Assembly: GCF_964355755.1 (NCBI RefSeq)
Contig: NC_092679.1
Coordinates: 17,040,932-17,104,931, forward strand
DNA: 64,000 bases
Direction: 5' to 3'
From: Antedon mediterranea
Taxonomy: Eukaryota; Echinodermata; Crinoidea; Comatulida; Antedonidae
The notes under the pieces are model-generated. The model ran no database searches. It saw nothing but the letters and a program-made list of their open reading frames with translations, and was not told the DNA's origin. Position numbers and translations under genes: made by a program. Of this stretch, positions 1 through 11,014 are shown one piece after another. Numbering within the stretch: the stretch's first letter is position 1; each line of letters opens with the position of its first letter.

Positions 1-111
1 CCAGATAATGAATTCCATAAGGGTGGCAAACTAGCCATACAAATAGAAATAATAAGGTATTTAAAAGAAAAGTAAATATAACCATTGTAAATTTATTTAA
101 GGCCATCGTTA
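1..111. other. unassigned AT-rich flank
   Basis: AT-rich sequence with no convincing reading frame or repeat unit. It leads into the 30-bp minisatellite. Confidence 0.5.
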
Positions 112-593
112 GTGTATGGTAAATCGTCCCTACTGTATTATGCTGTATGATAAATATTCCTTCTGTATGGTAAATGGTCCCTATATACTGTACTGTATGG
201 TAAATGGTCCCTATATACTGTACTGTATGGTAAATGGTCCCTATATACTGTAATGTATGGTAAATGGTCCCTATATACTGTAATGTATGGTAAATGGTCC
301 CTATATACTGTACTGTATGGTAAATGGTCCCTATATATACTGTACTGTATGGTAAATGGTCCATATATACTGTACTGTATGGTAAATGGTCCATATATAC
401 TGTACTGTATGGTAAATGGTCCATATATACTGTACTGTATGGTAAATGGTCCCTATACAGTATTCTGTACTGCACATGGTAAATGGTCCCTACAGTATAT
501 ATGGTAAATGGTCCACACTGTACTGTACATGATAAATGGTCCCTATATACTGTATGGTAAATTGTCCCTTTGCACTGTAGTGTACAGTATGGT
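112..593. repeat. 30-bp minisatellite, left arm
   Basis: Tandem copies of a 30-bp unit built around GGTAAATGGTCCCTATATAC, fairly uniform from about 160 to 460 and decayed at the edges. The same unit, more degraded, resumes at 6285, directly after the TIR element. The element therefore appears to have inserted inside one array. The open frame that runs through the repeats is a by-product of a 30-bp (10-codon) period and is not a gene. Confidence 0.9.
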
Positions 594-625
594 CATTAGG
601 CGCAGGAGCCCCGGATAGCGTTACG
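594..625 (+). repeat. left terminal inverted repeat
   Basis: 32 bp, exact reverse complement of 6253-6284. Confidence 0.95.
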
Positions 626-1397
626 AAGTCGTTAACTCTGTCAGCCCATGGTCAACCCAACTAATGTGTTTTTCCCAAGGACAACTTATCAATAACTAAA
701 CTTTGTCACCACCCATAAGTGTGCTGTTCATTTCCTATTGACCAATGAACACCAATGTAACTGGAGCTGAGTTTCTTGCTATTCGACCTTGGGTGCAAAT
801 TATACAATTAATTGATGTTAAGGCCACTGACTACTCTTTTCTGTATAGAAACACTGAATTGACTGAATAATAAGAAAACCCTTCAACAATTTCTACTACT
901 ACTTGATATGGTGTTATACAAGAACTATATTAAAAGAATTGAATGTATGGAGAATGAAAAGTTAAACGTTATAACTTATATGTAAAACATCACTTAGATG
1001 ATATCTATCAGATATATCATTTTCTAAAAATTGTTTCATTAGTTAGAATAGATCACGGAAAACCAATACCAATACTGATCTGGACTCGGAAATTCAAAAT
1101 GTAGCAGGCAACGTTTCACCAATGAAAACTTTCAAGACAAACAAAGTATCATAATTATCATGATATCCATTTTTATTTAATAACGATAAATGGATATAAA
1201 TATTTCGTCTTTTTTGTTATTTTGTGATGGAAAATATATTGAGTGAACATTGGCACTGAGCTTAAATGTTCCCCGTCCCCTTAATGTCCGCTTTATAGGA
1301 GTGTCCCCTCAGTAAGGATTTGCTGTTTTTCCCCTTAATAATAAATTATGATGTCCATCTTATCCTCTCAATTTTAATGTGCTACACCCGATAATAG

Positions 1398-1572
1398 AAT
1401 ACACATCTAGCTCGTGTGTACTTTAAAGAACCTAGTACATCTTTCGAGACGAGTGGGGGGTTACCCCGGTGTATTAGTACATCACAGCCACTGATCACCA
1501 ACTGAGCCCCCTGGGAGACCAGTCTTTGACTGAAGAGGTTACCCAGTATAAATATATATTTCAATTCAATTC
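1398..1572 (+). mobile_element. SINE family 1, 5'-truncated copy
   Basis: Matches the 3' two-thirds of the full-length tRNA-derived SINE at 32255-32553: 'ACATCTTTCGAGACGAG', 'CACAGCCACTGATCACC' and 'GACCAGTCTTTGACTGAAG' occur in the same order, ending in TATAAATATATATTTCAA followed by an AATTC-rich tail. The tRNA-like head is missing. Confidence 0.85.
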
Positions 1573-3535
1573 AATAGAATAACTGTACAGTAGGCTCCCA
1601 TTTGATGCAATGCGTTACCCAATGTGCTCAATTTGATTGTGCTACCCAAATCCATGCTATCCATTTGAAATAATTTGCTATCCATTTGAAAGAATGTGCT
1701 ACCCGATAATCCGTATAGAATAATGTACAGTACAATTATATCCATTTGATTGTGCTACCTAATGTGCTATCCATTTGAAATAATGTGCTATCCATTTGAA
1801 AGAATGTGCTATCCATTTGAAAGAATGTGCTACCCGATAATCCGCATAGAATAATGTACAGTACAGTACTATGATCCATTTAATTGTGCTACCCAATGTG
1901 CTATCCATTTGAAAGAATGTGCTATCCATTTGAAAGAATGTGCTACCCGATAATCCGTATAGAATAATGTACAGTACTATATCCATTTTATTGTGCTACC
2001 TAATGTGCTATCCATTTGAAAGAATGTGCTACCCGATAATCCTTATAGAATAATGTACAGTACTATATCCATTTGACTGTGCTACCTAATGTGCTATCCA
2101 TTTGAAAGAATGTGCTACCCGATAATCCGTAGGCTATAGAATAATGTACAGTACAATTATATCCATTTGATTGTGCTACCTAATGTGCTATCCATTTGAA
2201 ATAATGTGCTACCCGATAATCCTTATAGAATAATGTACAGTACTATATCCATTTGATTGTGCTACCCAATGTGCTATCCATTTGAAATAATGTGCTATCC
2301 ATTTGAAAGAATGTGCTATCCATTTGAAAGAATGTGCTACCCGATAATCCGTATAGAATAATGTACAGTACTATATCCATTTTATTGTGCTACCTAATGT
2401 GCTATCCATTTGAAAGAATGTGCTACCCGATAATCCTTATAGAATAATGTACAGTACTATATCCATTTGACTGTGCTACCTAATGTGCTATCCATTTGAA
2501 AGAATGTGCTACCCGATAATCCGTAGGCTATAGAATAATGTACAGTACAATTATATCCATTTGATTGTGCTACCTAATGTGCTATCCATTTGAAATAATG
2601 TGCTACCCGATAATCCTTATAGAATAATGTACAGTACTATATCCATTTGATTGTGCTACCCAATGTGCTATCCATTTGAAATAATGTGCTATCCATTTGA
2701 AATAATGTGCTATTTGAAAGAATGTGCTACCCGATAATCCGTATAGAATAATGTACAGTACAATTACATCCATTTGATTGTGCTACGTAATGTGCTATCC
2801 ATTTGAAATAATGTGCTATCCATTTGAAATAATGTGCTATCCATTTGAAAGAATGTGCTATCCATTTGAAATAATTTTCTATCCATTTGAAAGAATGTGC
2901 TACCCGATAATCCGTATAGAATAATGTACAGTACTATATCCATTTGACTGTGCTACCTAATGTGCTATCCATTTGAAAGACTGTGCTACCCGATAATCCG
3001 TATAGAATAATGTACAGTACTATATCCATTTGATTGTGCTACATAATGTGCTATCCATTTGAAATAATGTGCTACCCGATAATCCTTATAGAATAATGTA
3101 CAGTACCGGTACTATATCTATTTGATTGTGCTACCCAATGTGCTATCCATTTGAAATAATGTGCTATCCATTTGAAATAATGTGCTATCCATTTGAAAAA
3201 TATGTGCTATCCATTTGAAAGAATGTGCTATCCATTTGAAATAGGCCTAATGTGCTATCCATTTGAAAGAATGTGCTACCCGATAATCATAGAATAATGT
3301 ACAGTACTATATCCATTTGATTGTGCTACCTAATGTGCTATCCATTTGAAATAATGTGCTATCCATTTGAAAGAATGTGCTACAGTATCCATTTGAAAAA
3401 ATGTGCTATCCATTTGAAAGAACGTGCTACCCGATAATCCGTATAGAATGCACAGTACAGTTATATCATCCATTTGATTGAGCTATCTATTGTGCTATCC
3501 GTTTGAACTAATGTGCTGTCTGTTTGAAATAATTC
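1573..3535. repeat. CTATCCATTTGAAA satellite, higher-order array
   Basis: A basic unit of about 20-21 bp (TGTGCTATCCATTTGAAA + GAA/TAA) alternates with a roughly 60-bp insert beginning TGTGCTACCCGATAATCCGT and containing AGAATAATGTACAGTACTAT. Together these form a higher-order repeat of variable length. Homogenisation is visible: long stretches recur almost unchanged at 2040-2240 and 2410-2640. Confidence 0.9.
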
Positions 3536-4311
3536 AGGTTTTTTTTTTAAAATATGGTTTGCTATCCATTTTAAACGTGCTAAACAAGTTACATATTTGT
3601 TGAAATAAATTTGCGGTACACCACGTAGGCCTATATTAGTTCTGAAAAGAACTGTTGAGTTGCTTGACGTTTCGATTTAGGCCTACTCCAAAGTCAAAGT
3701 CTCCAAAGCTATTCCATCATGTCGTGTTCGGGGAATCGCCCACAAGTGTTTTCTGTATGGGGTTCTGTATGCTATTTGTTAATGATGTACAAAAAATGAA
3801 ATGAAAAATCATATTAATTATCGGTATGTACGGAGAGGAAGCTCGAACAAGACGAAGCGCGAAACAAATAAAAGCGCAGCGCGAAACATCTGAAATGATA
3901 TACAATTTCTCAAAACATGAAAACACAGAATATATTATATTAATATAACTTTTTAATATTTCCAAAGGCTCGGACAAGGAAGAAGGGCCTTAAAAAACTG
4001 AATTGCTATATGTTAGACCACATTTCCATAACTTTTCAAAACTCATCGAACCCTCTGCTAGTAGGCCTAATTAATATAGGAGCGTATCGCCAAATCATTA
4101 GAGAAAAAAAAACATGGCATGAAGATGTAATTAATCAAACAACGGCCAAAGAATACCAACAATTTTAATTTAGGTTTCGATTCGTAATTACTAATGTGGT
4201 GGACTAAGCCTAGTTTGAAACTATAGTGACCATTTATTTTAGAAAGAAAGATAGACAAATTTGTTTCCATCTCCATGTTATTGTTAATACCAAGGCACTT
4301 TTCAATTAAAA
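2585..4311. repeat. 1.73-kb tandem duplication, copy 1
   Basis: Nearly identical to 4312-6040. It carries part of the satellite (to about 3535) and about 770 bp of unique-looking spacer (3536-4311). Small frames in the spacer recur in both copies; they have no recognisable similarity and are not called as genes. Confidence 0.92.
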
Positions 4312-6040
4312 TCCATTTGAAATAATGTGCTACCCGATAATCCTTATAGAATAATGTACAGTACTATATCCATTTGATTGTGCTACCCAATGTGCTATCC
4401 ATTTGAAATAATGTGCTATCCATTTGAAATAATGTGCTATTTGAAAGAATGTGCTACCCGATAATCCGTATAGAATAATGTACAGTACAATTACATCCAT
4501 TTGATTGTGCTACGTAATGTGCTATCCATTTGAAATAATGTGCTATCCATTTGAAATAATGTGCTATCCATTTGAAAGAATGTGCTATCCATTTGAAATA
4601 ATTTTCTATCCATTTGAAAGAATGTGCTACCCGATAATCCGTATAGAATAATGTACAGTACTATATCCATTTGACTGTGCTACCTAATGTGCTATTCATT
4701 TGAAAGACTGTGCTACCCGATAATCCGTATAGAATAATGTACAGTACTATATCCATTTGATTGTGCTACATAATGTGCTATCCATTTGAAATAATGTGCT
4801 ACCCGATAATCCTTATAGAATAATGTACAGTACCGGTACTATATCTATTTGATTGTGCTACCCAATGTGCTATCCATTTGAAATAATGTGCTATCTATTT
4901 GAAATAATGTGCTATCCATTTGAAAAATATGTGCTATCCATTTGAAAGAATGTGCTATCCATTTGAAATAGGCCTAATGTGCTATCCATTTGAAAGAATG
5001 TGCTACCCGATAATCATAGAATAATGTACAGTACTATATCCATTTGATTGTGCTACCTAATGTGCTATCCATTTGAAATAATGTGCTATCCATTTGAAAG
5101 AATGTGCTACAGTATCCATTTGAAAAAATGTGCTATCCATTTGAAAGAACGTGCTACCCGATGATAATCCGTATAGAATGCACAGTACAGTTATATCATC
5201 CATTTGATTGAGCTATCTATTGTGCTATCCGTTTGAACTAATGTGCTGTCTGTTTGAAATAATTCAGGTTTTTTTTAAAAATATGGTTTGCTATCCATTT
5301 TAAACGTGCTAAACAAGTTACATATTTGTTGAAATAAATTTGCGGTACACCACGTAGGCCTATATTAGTTCTGAAAAGAACTGTTGAGTTGCTTGACGTT
5401 TCGATTTAGGCCTACTCCAAAGTCAAAGTCTCCAAAGCTATTCCATCATGTCGTATTCGGGGAATCGCCCACAAGTGTTTTCTGTATGGGGTTCTGTATG
5501 CTATTTGTTAATGATGTACAAAAAATGAAATGAAAAATCATATTAATTATCGGTATGTACGGAGAGGAAGCTCGAACAAGACGAAGCGCGAAACAAATAA
5601 AAGCGCAGCGCGAAACATCTGAAATGATATACAATTTCTCAAAACATGAAAACACAGAATATATTATATTAATATAACTTTTTAATATTTCCAAAGGCTC
5701 GGACAAGGAAGAAGGGCCTTAAAAAACTGAATTGCTATATGTTAGACCACATTTCCATAACTTTTCAAAACTCATCGAACCCTCTGCTAGTAGGCCTAAT
5801 TAATATAGGAGCGTATCGCCAAATCATTAGAGAAAAAAAAACATGGCATGAAGATGTAATTAATCAAACAACGGCCAAAGAATACCAACAATTTTAATTT
5901 AGGTTTCGATTCGTAATTACTAATGTGGTGGACTAAGCCTAGTTTGAAACTATAGTGACCATTTATTTTAGAAAGAAAGATAGACAAATTTGTTTCCATC
6001 TCCATGTTATTGTTAATACCAAGGCACTTTTCAATTAAAA
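4312..6040. repeat. 1.73-kb tandem duplication, copy 2
   Basis: Direct repeat of 2585-4311. Differences seen are a 3-bp insertion near 5162, a homopolymer length change near 5270, and single substitutions such as the one at 5451. The very low divergence indicates a recent duplication (or an assembly artefact). Confidence 0.92.
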
Positions 6041-6222
6041 ATTCTGGCCTAGTATTCTTGCAAGGTCGTCACAGCTCCAGTTACAAAGGTCGTCACAGCT
6101 CCAGTTACAAACGGTGATACAAAGTGTCAATCATTTGACCAGTGAACAGCCCACTGGTAGGATAGTCCTTGAAACCGTCCGTAAAACACATTAATCACTC
6201 ACATCAGTCATGCCGCTAATGG

Positions 6223-6251
6223 TTGAAAACCCCACTTTTTGGGGTTTTCAA
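6223..6251. repeat. subterminal hairpin of the TIR element
   Basis: A perfect 12-bp stem (TTGAAAACCCCA / TGGGGTTTTCAA) with a 5-nt loop sits immediately inside the right TIR. The left end has no equivalent. Confidence 0.85.
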
Positions 6252-6252
6252 A

Positions 6253-6284
6253 CGTAACGCTATCCGGGGCTCCTGCGCCTAATG
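6253..6284 (-). repeat. right terminal inverted repeat
   Basis: 32 bp, exact reverse complement of 594-625. Confidence 0.95.
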
Positions 6285-6990
6285 AAATGGTCCCTATTCT
6301 ATATGGTATGGTACATGGTCACTATCTGTAAACTGTATGCTCAATGGTCCCTATCTGTATGGTAAATGGTCCCTATAATGGGTCAACCGGCTCAGCTACA
6401 GTGATTAAGTTCACTTAGGTTGACCCTGGTCTCCCAAATTTCAGTTATTTTTGTTTTGTATATACTTAAATAGACCAAATAAATAATGAAATGAAATGAA
6501 ATTAGTTCCTATACTGTAAGGTAAATGGTCCCTATATACTGTATGGTATTGGTCCCTATAAACTGTATGGTATGTTCCCTGCTGTATACTGTATGTTGAT
6601 AAATTGTCCGTATTTGTATGGTAAACGGTCCCTACAGTATACTATGGTACAGTAAATGGTCCATACTGTATGGTAAATGGTCCCTATATACTGCATGGTA
6701 AATTGTCACTATGAACTGTAGTATGGTGATAGGTATCCCAATGAAGCGGATTTTCAAAAGTTAAGAATCATAAAGACGGGAACTTTTTGGACATTTTTTT
6801 TAGACATTCAGGAATAAACAAGCGCAAAAGCCCCAAGACCAATTTTGAAGGGCGATATTACATTGAGATACCTAATGATAAATGGTCCCTACTCTATACA
6901 GTATGGTATTGTCCCATGTACTATACTGTATAATGGTTCATACTGTATGTACTGTATGGTAAGTGGTTAAAATACTGTATGGATATATCT
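6285..6990. repeat. 30-bp minisatellite, degraded right arm
   Basis: Diverged copies of the GGTAAATGGTCCCTATA unit continue to about 6990 and are interrupted at 6379-6501 by a retrotransposon tail and at about 6735-6875 by unrelated sequence. Copies here are much more diverged than those of the left arm. Confidence 0.8.
6379..6501 (+). mobile_element. non-LTR retrotransposon or SINE 3' tail
   Basis: A short segment ending in an (ATGAA)n microsatellite preceded by AAATAGACCAAATAAATAATG. This is the typical end of a LINE or LINE-mobilised element. It sits inside the minisatellite. The family is not assigned. Confidence 0.5.
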
Positions 6991-7449
6991 TACACTACAG
7001 TATATGGATGCCATTGCCATTCAAAGTTTATTCCTAAATAACGAGAAAACAGTGGAGAATAACAAACTGCAAAACCTGCCCTGAATTTTTGAAAAATATA
7101 ATATAATACATGATAACAATGGAACTCAATCAAATTGTATCTAGGGACTTGAAATGTATCAAGTTAGTAGTACAGTACTAGCAAGAATCCCTATAGTTAA
7201 TGTTTTATGCATTTAAAATACTATGCTTAATATCCATATAATGACGATTTAATCTCCAAAGATAAGAGAATTAACATTACAACATCTGAATTTTAAATGA
7301 AAAACATCTATTCAATCCAGGAGGCTGCAAATTTATTCAAGATTAGCATGGTATTTGTAGCCGATGAGATCCCTTTAGTTAAAAGTTTAACGCCTTTCAA
7401 ATTGATAGCATGTGAATAAAAGCTATTGATTTGTGCCAAGTCTTGTATG

Positions 7450-8475
7450 TTTCCATTGATCTTGTTAACAACATACCATACGCAGAGTAAAAACCAATAT
7501 AATTAACATACACGTTAGGCCTAGACCTTACTAAAAAAATTGCCTGCTGAATTATGATGCGTACAGTGTGCACAGTTAAAAAAAAGGCCTAGGTTGTGGG
7601 TGATAATAGCAGTAAAGAGTATAGAGTAACACAAACATTGTTAACATGCGGAAGCCTGGTCAATCAATCAATCAAATAAACATTTATTGCTTTCATATTC
7701 ATATTTGAGTAAAACATTATAATTTCTGATATTATATAATATTTTTTTAGAGATATAATACAGTAAATCATAATGTATGAAAAAAAGATGATTCAGTTAT
7801 ATAAAAAATGAAAGAGGCAAAAAAACCCAAGAAAGTATCGATCAATTGAAAACTTGTATATTGGGAAGCCATGTAAGAAAATTATATACTTATATATATA
7901 AATGTAAACATATAACTGCACATACACATATAGATCAAAAGACACACACACCAACAGTAAAGGAAGCTATTTTGTAAAAGTTTCTAAAGTTAACAAAATA
8001 TTACAAAATAGAGAAAACAATTAGTTATAATTTGAAATAAGATATTCTTTAAGTTTAAAAGAGAAGATTTTGCTAGAAGACGATGATGAAATTTCGGGAG
8101 GTAGATTAATTATCTACCTATAAATTATATCTTTCCAAAAACCTTGGCTGTCGGTGATAATGGTACAGTATATTACCATACAATGTGCGGGGCAAAACAA
8201 ATCATTAACATACACGTTTGGCCTAGTAAATTAACTTCCTAAAAAATTGTCACTTAGGCCGTTGAATGATATTACCCGTACAGTGTGCACAGTAAACAAA
8301 CAAAAAATAGGCCTAGGTTGATCATGGCAATTAATTGTGTAGAGTAACACAAATATTGTTAATGGTCAATTTATATCTCTTTCCAAATACCTTGGCTGTG
8401 GGTATTACAGTGCAGAGTACAACAAATATCATTAACATACCGAATAGGTATATGTACAGACAAATTTAAGCCCTA
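7450..8475. repeat. three imperfect copies of a ~200-bp repeat plus a LINE-like tail
   Basis: Blocks containing 'CATACACGTT(A/T)GGCCTAG', 'ACAGTGTGCACAGT' and 'GTAGAGTAACACAAA' recur around 7500-7645 and 8205-8370. A 'CTTTCCAAA(A/T)ACCTTGGCTG' block recurs at 8131-8160 and 8375-8405. Between the copies, 7657-7680 (AATCAATCAATCAAATAAAC) looks like a minus-strand retrotransposon tail with an inverted AATAAA. Confidence 0.6.
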
Positions 8476-10997
8476 CAGTATGCTGTTGGTGATAAAAATG
8501 GTATTACATTATCACCCACATGGCCTACAAGAAAACTACTTCAAACTGCATATATTGACCCAATTTAACACAGACTAAAAATAAATGTTTAATACATAAG
8601 CATATTTGTCCAGGGGCTGCGAATGTAATCAGATGTAGATCATATGGGATTTGTAGCTAAAGTTCCTTTACAACAATTTGTACAGTATGACTTTTGATCG
8701 ACATTCTGTGAATGAAATGTTACCATAGTGAGGTTTGTTTGTTTATTGTTACGCAACGTTTTGGTTTAAATTCAAATGGCAGGATATATCACTGTGTATT
8801 AATGTATGTCCAAAAAGTTTTTCCAGGGCTAGACAACAATATTTTCCTTGCAATTATCTGTCTCACTTCACTTCTCATGCTAAACATGTTCACACTTCAG
8901 TATAGGAATTGATCTAATGTTCATGTAGTCCAATGGTCTAATTCCGAAAAAGGAATAATGCATTGAAAATACCTATTTCTTTATTAAATGATTACAGAAA
9001 GTGTAATGATTGTGTCTACTGTCTAACATCAATGAATAAAGTAACTTTACCAAGCCTGACAAGAGAGGTGAATGGTTCGTTGGGAAAAAGTTCTAGCAAA
9101 TATGCTAATAGCTTCAGTCTATTTGGCTAATCCTATCTAGGCTTGTATGCTGTACAGGTAGTCCTTTTTTAGGGGGGAAAACTCAATTAACAGTACTGAG
9201 TACTATAAAATATAGCATTTTTAATGCGGTTGGTAATTGGTATGGTAATGTAATAGGAATTTTCAAATAGTACATTAATAGCACATAAGCGTTTTAAAAT
9301 GTAATACTATACTAAAATACTGTATGCTTGGATCCAAGTAAAGTACACTATTGACCTGGGAATAATTTAGTTGCATTTGCCAGGATCCAAATTTAGATTG
9401 CTTTAACATACTACATCAACCATTGAAGTACTGTATACCTCCATACGTCAACAAACCAATGCAATTACACTGTGTAGTAGTATACTAATTCAATGTATAC
9501 ACTCCGTATTAGCACTAGAAAGTTAAATATTTACCCAAGCACATCTCTTTTCTCAGTCAAATTAAACAATCTATTTAGTTTTATAAAATAAGGTCAGTAT
9601 GACAATTCTGGTTCAAAGTTGCTATCGGGTAATTTGAGATTAGTTCCGTTGCCCAGTATCTTACCTTGGGCGTAGCAAACTAATACTGAAGAGACTGATT
9701 AAGGTGCTTTATTTTGCTGGTGAGGTTTGTTAAGGTTCAAACAAACACCATTTTTTCCCTAAAGTCAGAAAGATAACGGCAAAATAAAGGCTAAAATAAA
9801 AGTGCGATTGTTACTGTGTAACCGAAGGGACATGGTGGGGGTATGGGAAAAAAATTAGGTGGGATAATAAGTTGCATTAACACTAACAGTTCAATTTATT
9901 ATTGTGTCCCAATTTTGAACTAGCGCATGGGATTATACTCAGTCATACAAAAGTCATGTAACACCATATTATGGTAATTACTATGCAACACTTTTGACAT
10001 GGTATCGTAACTATAGTACTGTTGCGTGCTGGAAACACTTGAGATAGTATAGTAATTGTTTACATAGTCCAATGACATTTTTATCTATGACCCTCGTTAT
10101 CTTTATTTTCCATATAAATGTATAAATTCATGCACGCTTGCGCTATTGAAGTTCCCCGCTAATCTGTGAGACAATGGCACCTCCTATCTACGCCTCATCG
10201 TTGACTAAGTTCTTTCTATGTAGCTTATTTACATATTAAATTATAAATCCATTACTTGCCAGCGATATAACATTGTATGTAAATTTGTATCATTATCTTT
10301 TTATGAATGCAAATGAATTAGTTCTACGCTTCAGAGAAAATCCATGCTTTCGTTCTTTCAGTACAGTAAGTGCGCTTGTAATTGTCAATGGAACTTGAAC
10401 AATGGCCAGTAAGAACAACAAATATTTAACAGCAAATAACATGAATACAATAGATATACCAGTCTCTATCGTAAATTAAAATCCATTTTATCCATGGACT
10501 AGTAGTCTTACTGTAGTAGAGTAACTAATACATGTTGGAAATTTTAGAATGGTTGTGATGTGCCCTTGAAGTTAAATTGATTTAAAGGCATGTTACAACT
10601 ATAAGTATACAGGATATAATTTGTGTAATAACAATAGTCATATACCGTTTCTTATTATTACCATACGATACTCATAAACTTGGTGATTAAAATGCACATA
10701 GCTTGTAAACAAAGTTTTTAGTGAAAACAATATCATTAGAATAAACATATTTCACTGTTAGAAGAGTATATTATACTGGTTGAAATGATGTCACAGGATT
10801 TTGAAATTAGGGAGGATGGGCCTACAAATGGTATCCAATAAAGTGCTGAACAAAACCTATATATCTTTTCCATTGTAAGTTAAATGTGAAAGGGGAGGGG
10901 CCCTGTAAATTAGCATTTAATAGTGTATACAAATGAATATGAATCCAGATTTGGTATTGCTACTGTATATAAAAGCAACAACTGAGTATTGTTTTCG
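8476..10997. other. gene-free AT-rich sequence
   Basis: No frame here shows family similarity, exon-like splice boundaries or long uninterrupted coding. It may contain 3' sequence downstream of the FAM53-like gene, but nothing can be supported. Confidence 0.5.
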
Positions 10998-11003
10998 TTT
11001 TAT
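10998..11003 (-). terminator. polyadenylation signal AATAAA (FAM53-like gene)
   Basis: Canonical AATAAA on the minus strand, 11 nt past the TGA at 11015-11017. It supports 11015-11119 as a terminal exon rather than an internal one. Confidence 0.5.
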
Positions 11004-11014
11004 TCACAGTAAAA

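Larger units (their letters stand above)
594..6284. mobile_element. 5.7-kb TIR element without coding capacity
   Basis: The ends are perfect 32-bp inverted repeats (594-625 and 6253-6284) reading CATTAGGCGCAGGAGCC inward from each side. Homology between the two ends continues imperfectly for roughly another 150 bp, including a shared 'AGCTCCAGTTAC' block near 757-772 and 6073-6116. The likely target duplication is TA (597-598 and 6280-6281), but because the ends are symmetric CATTAGG/CCTAATG the exact boundary is ambiguous. No transposase-like frame lies inside; the interior is satellite plus a 1.73-kb duplication plus a SINE fragment. It is best read as a non-autonomous DNA transposon whose interior has been swollen by tandem repeats. 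The superfamily is not assigned. Confidence 0.8.

Noticed and set aside
253-507. 84-codon frame
   Set aside because: It runs through the 30-bp minisatellite; the repeated MYGKWSLYTV is just the unit translated.
3717-6005. Two duplicated pairs of 86- and 69-codon minus frames
   Set aside because: Duplicated only because the 1.73-kb block is duplicated; no family features, splice sites or codon bias.
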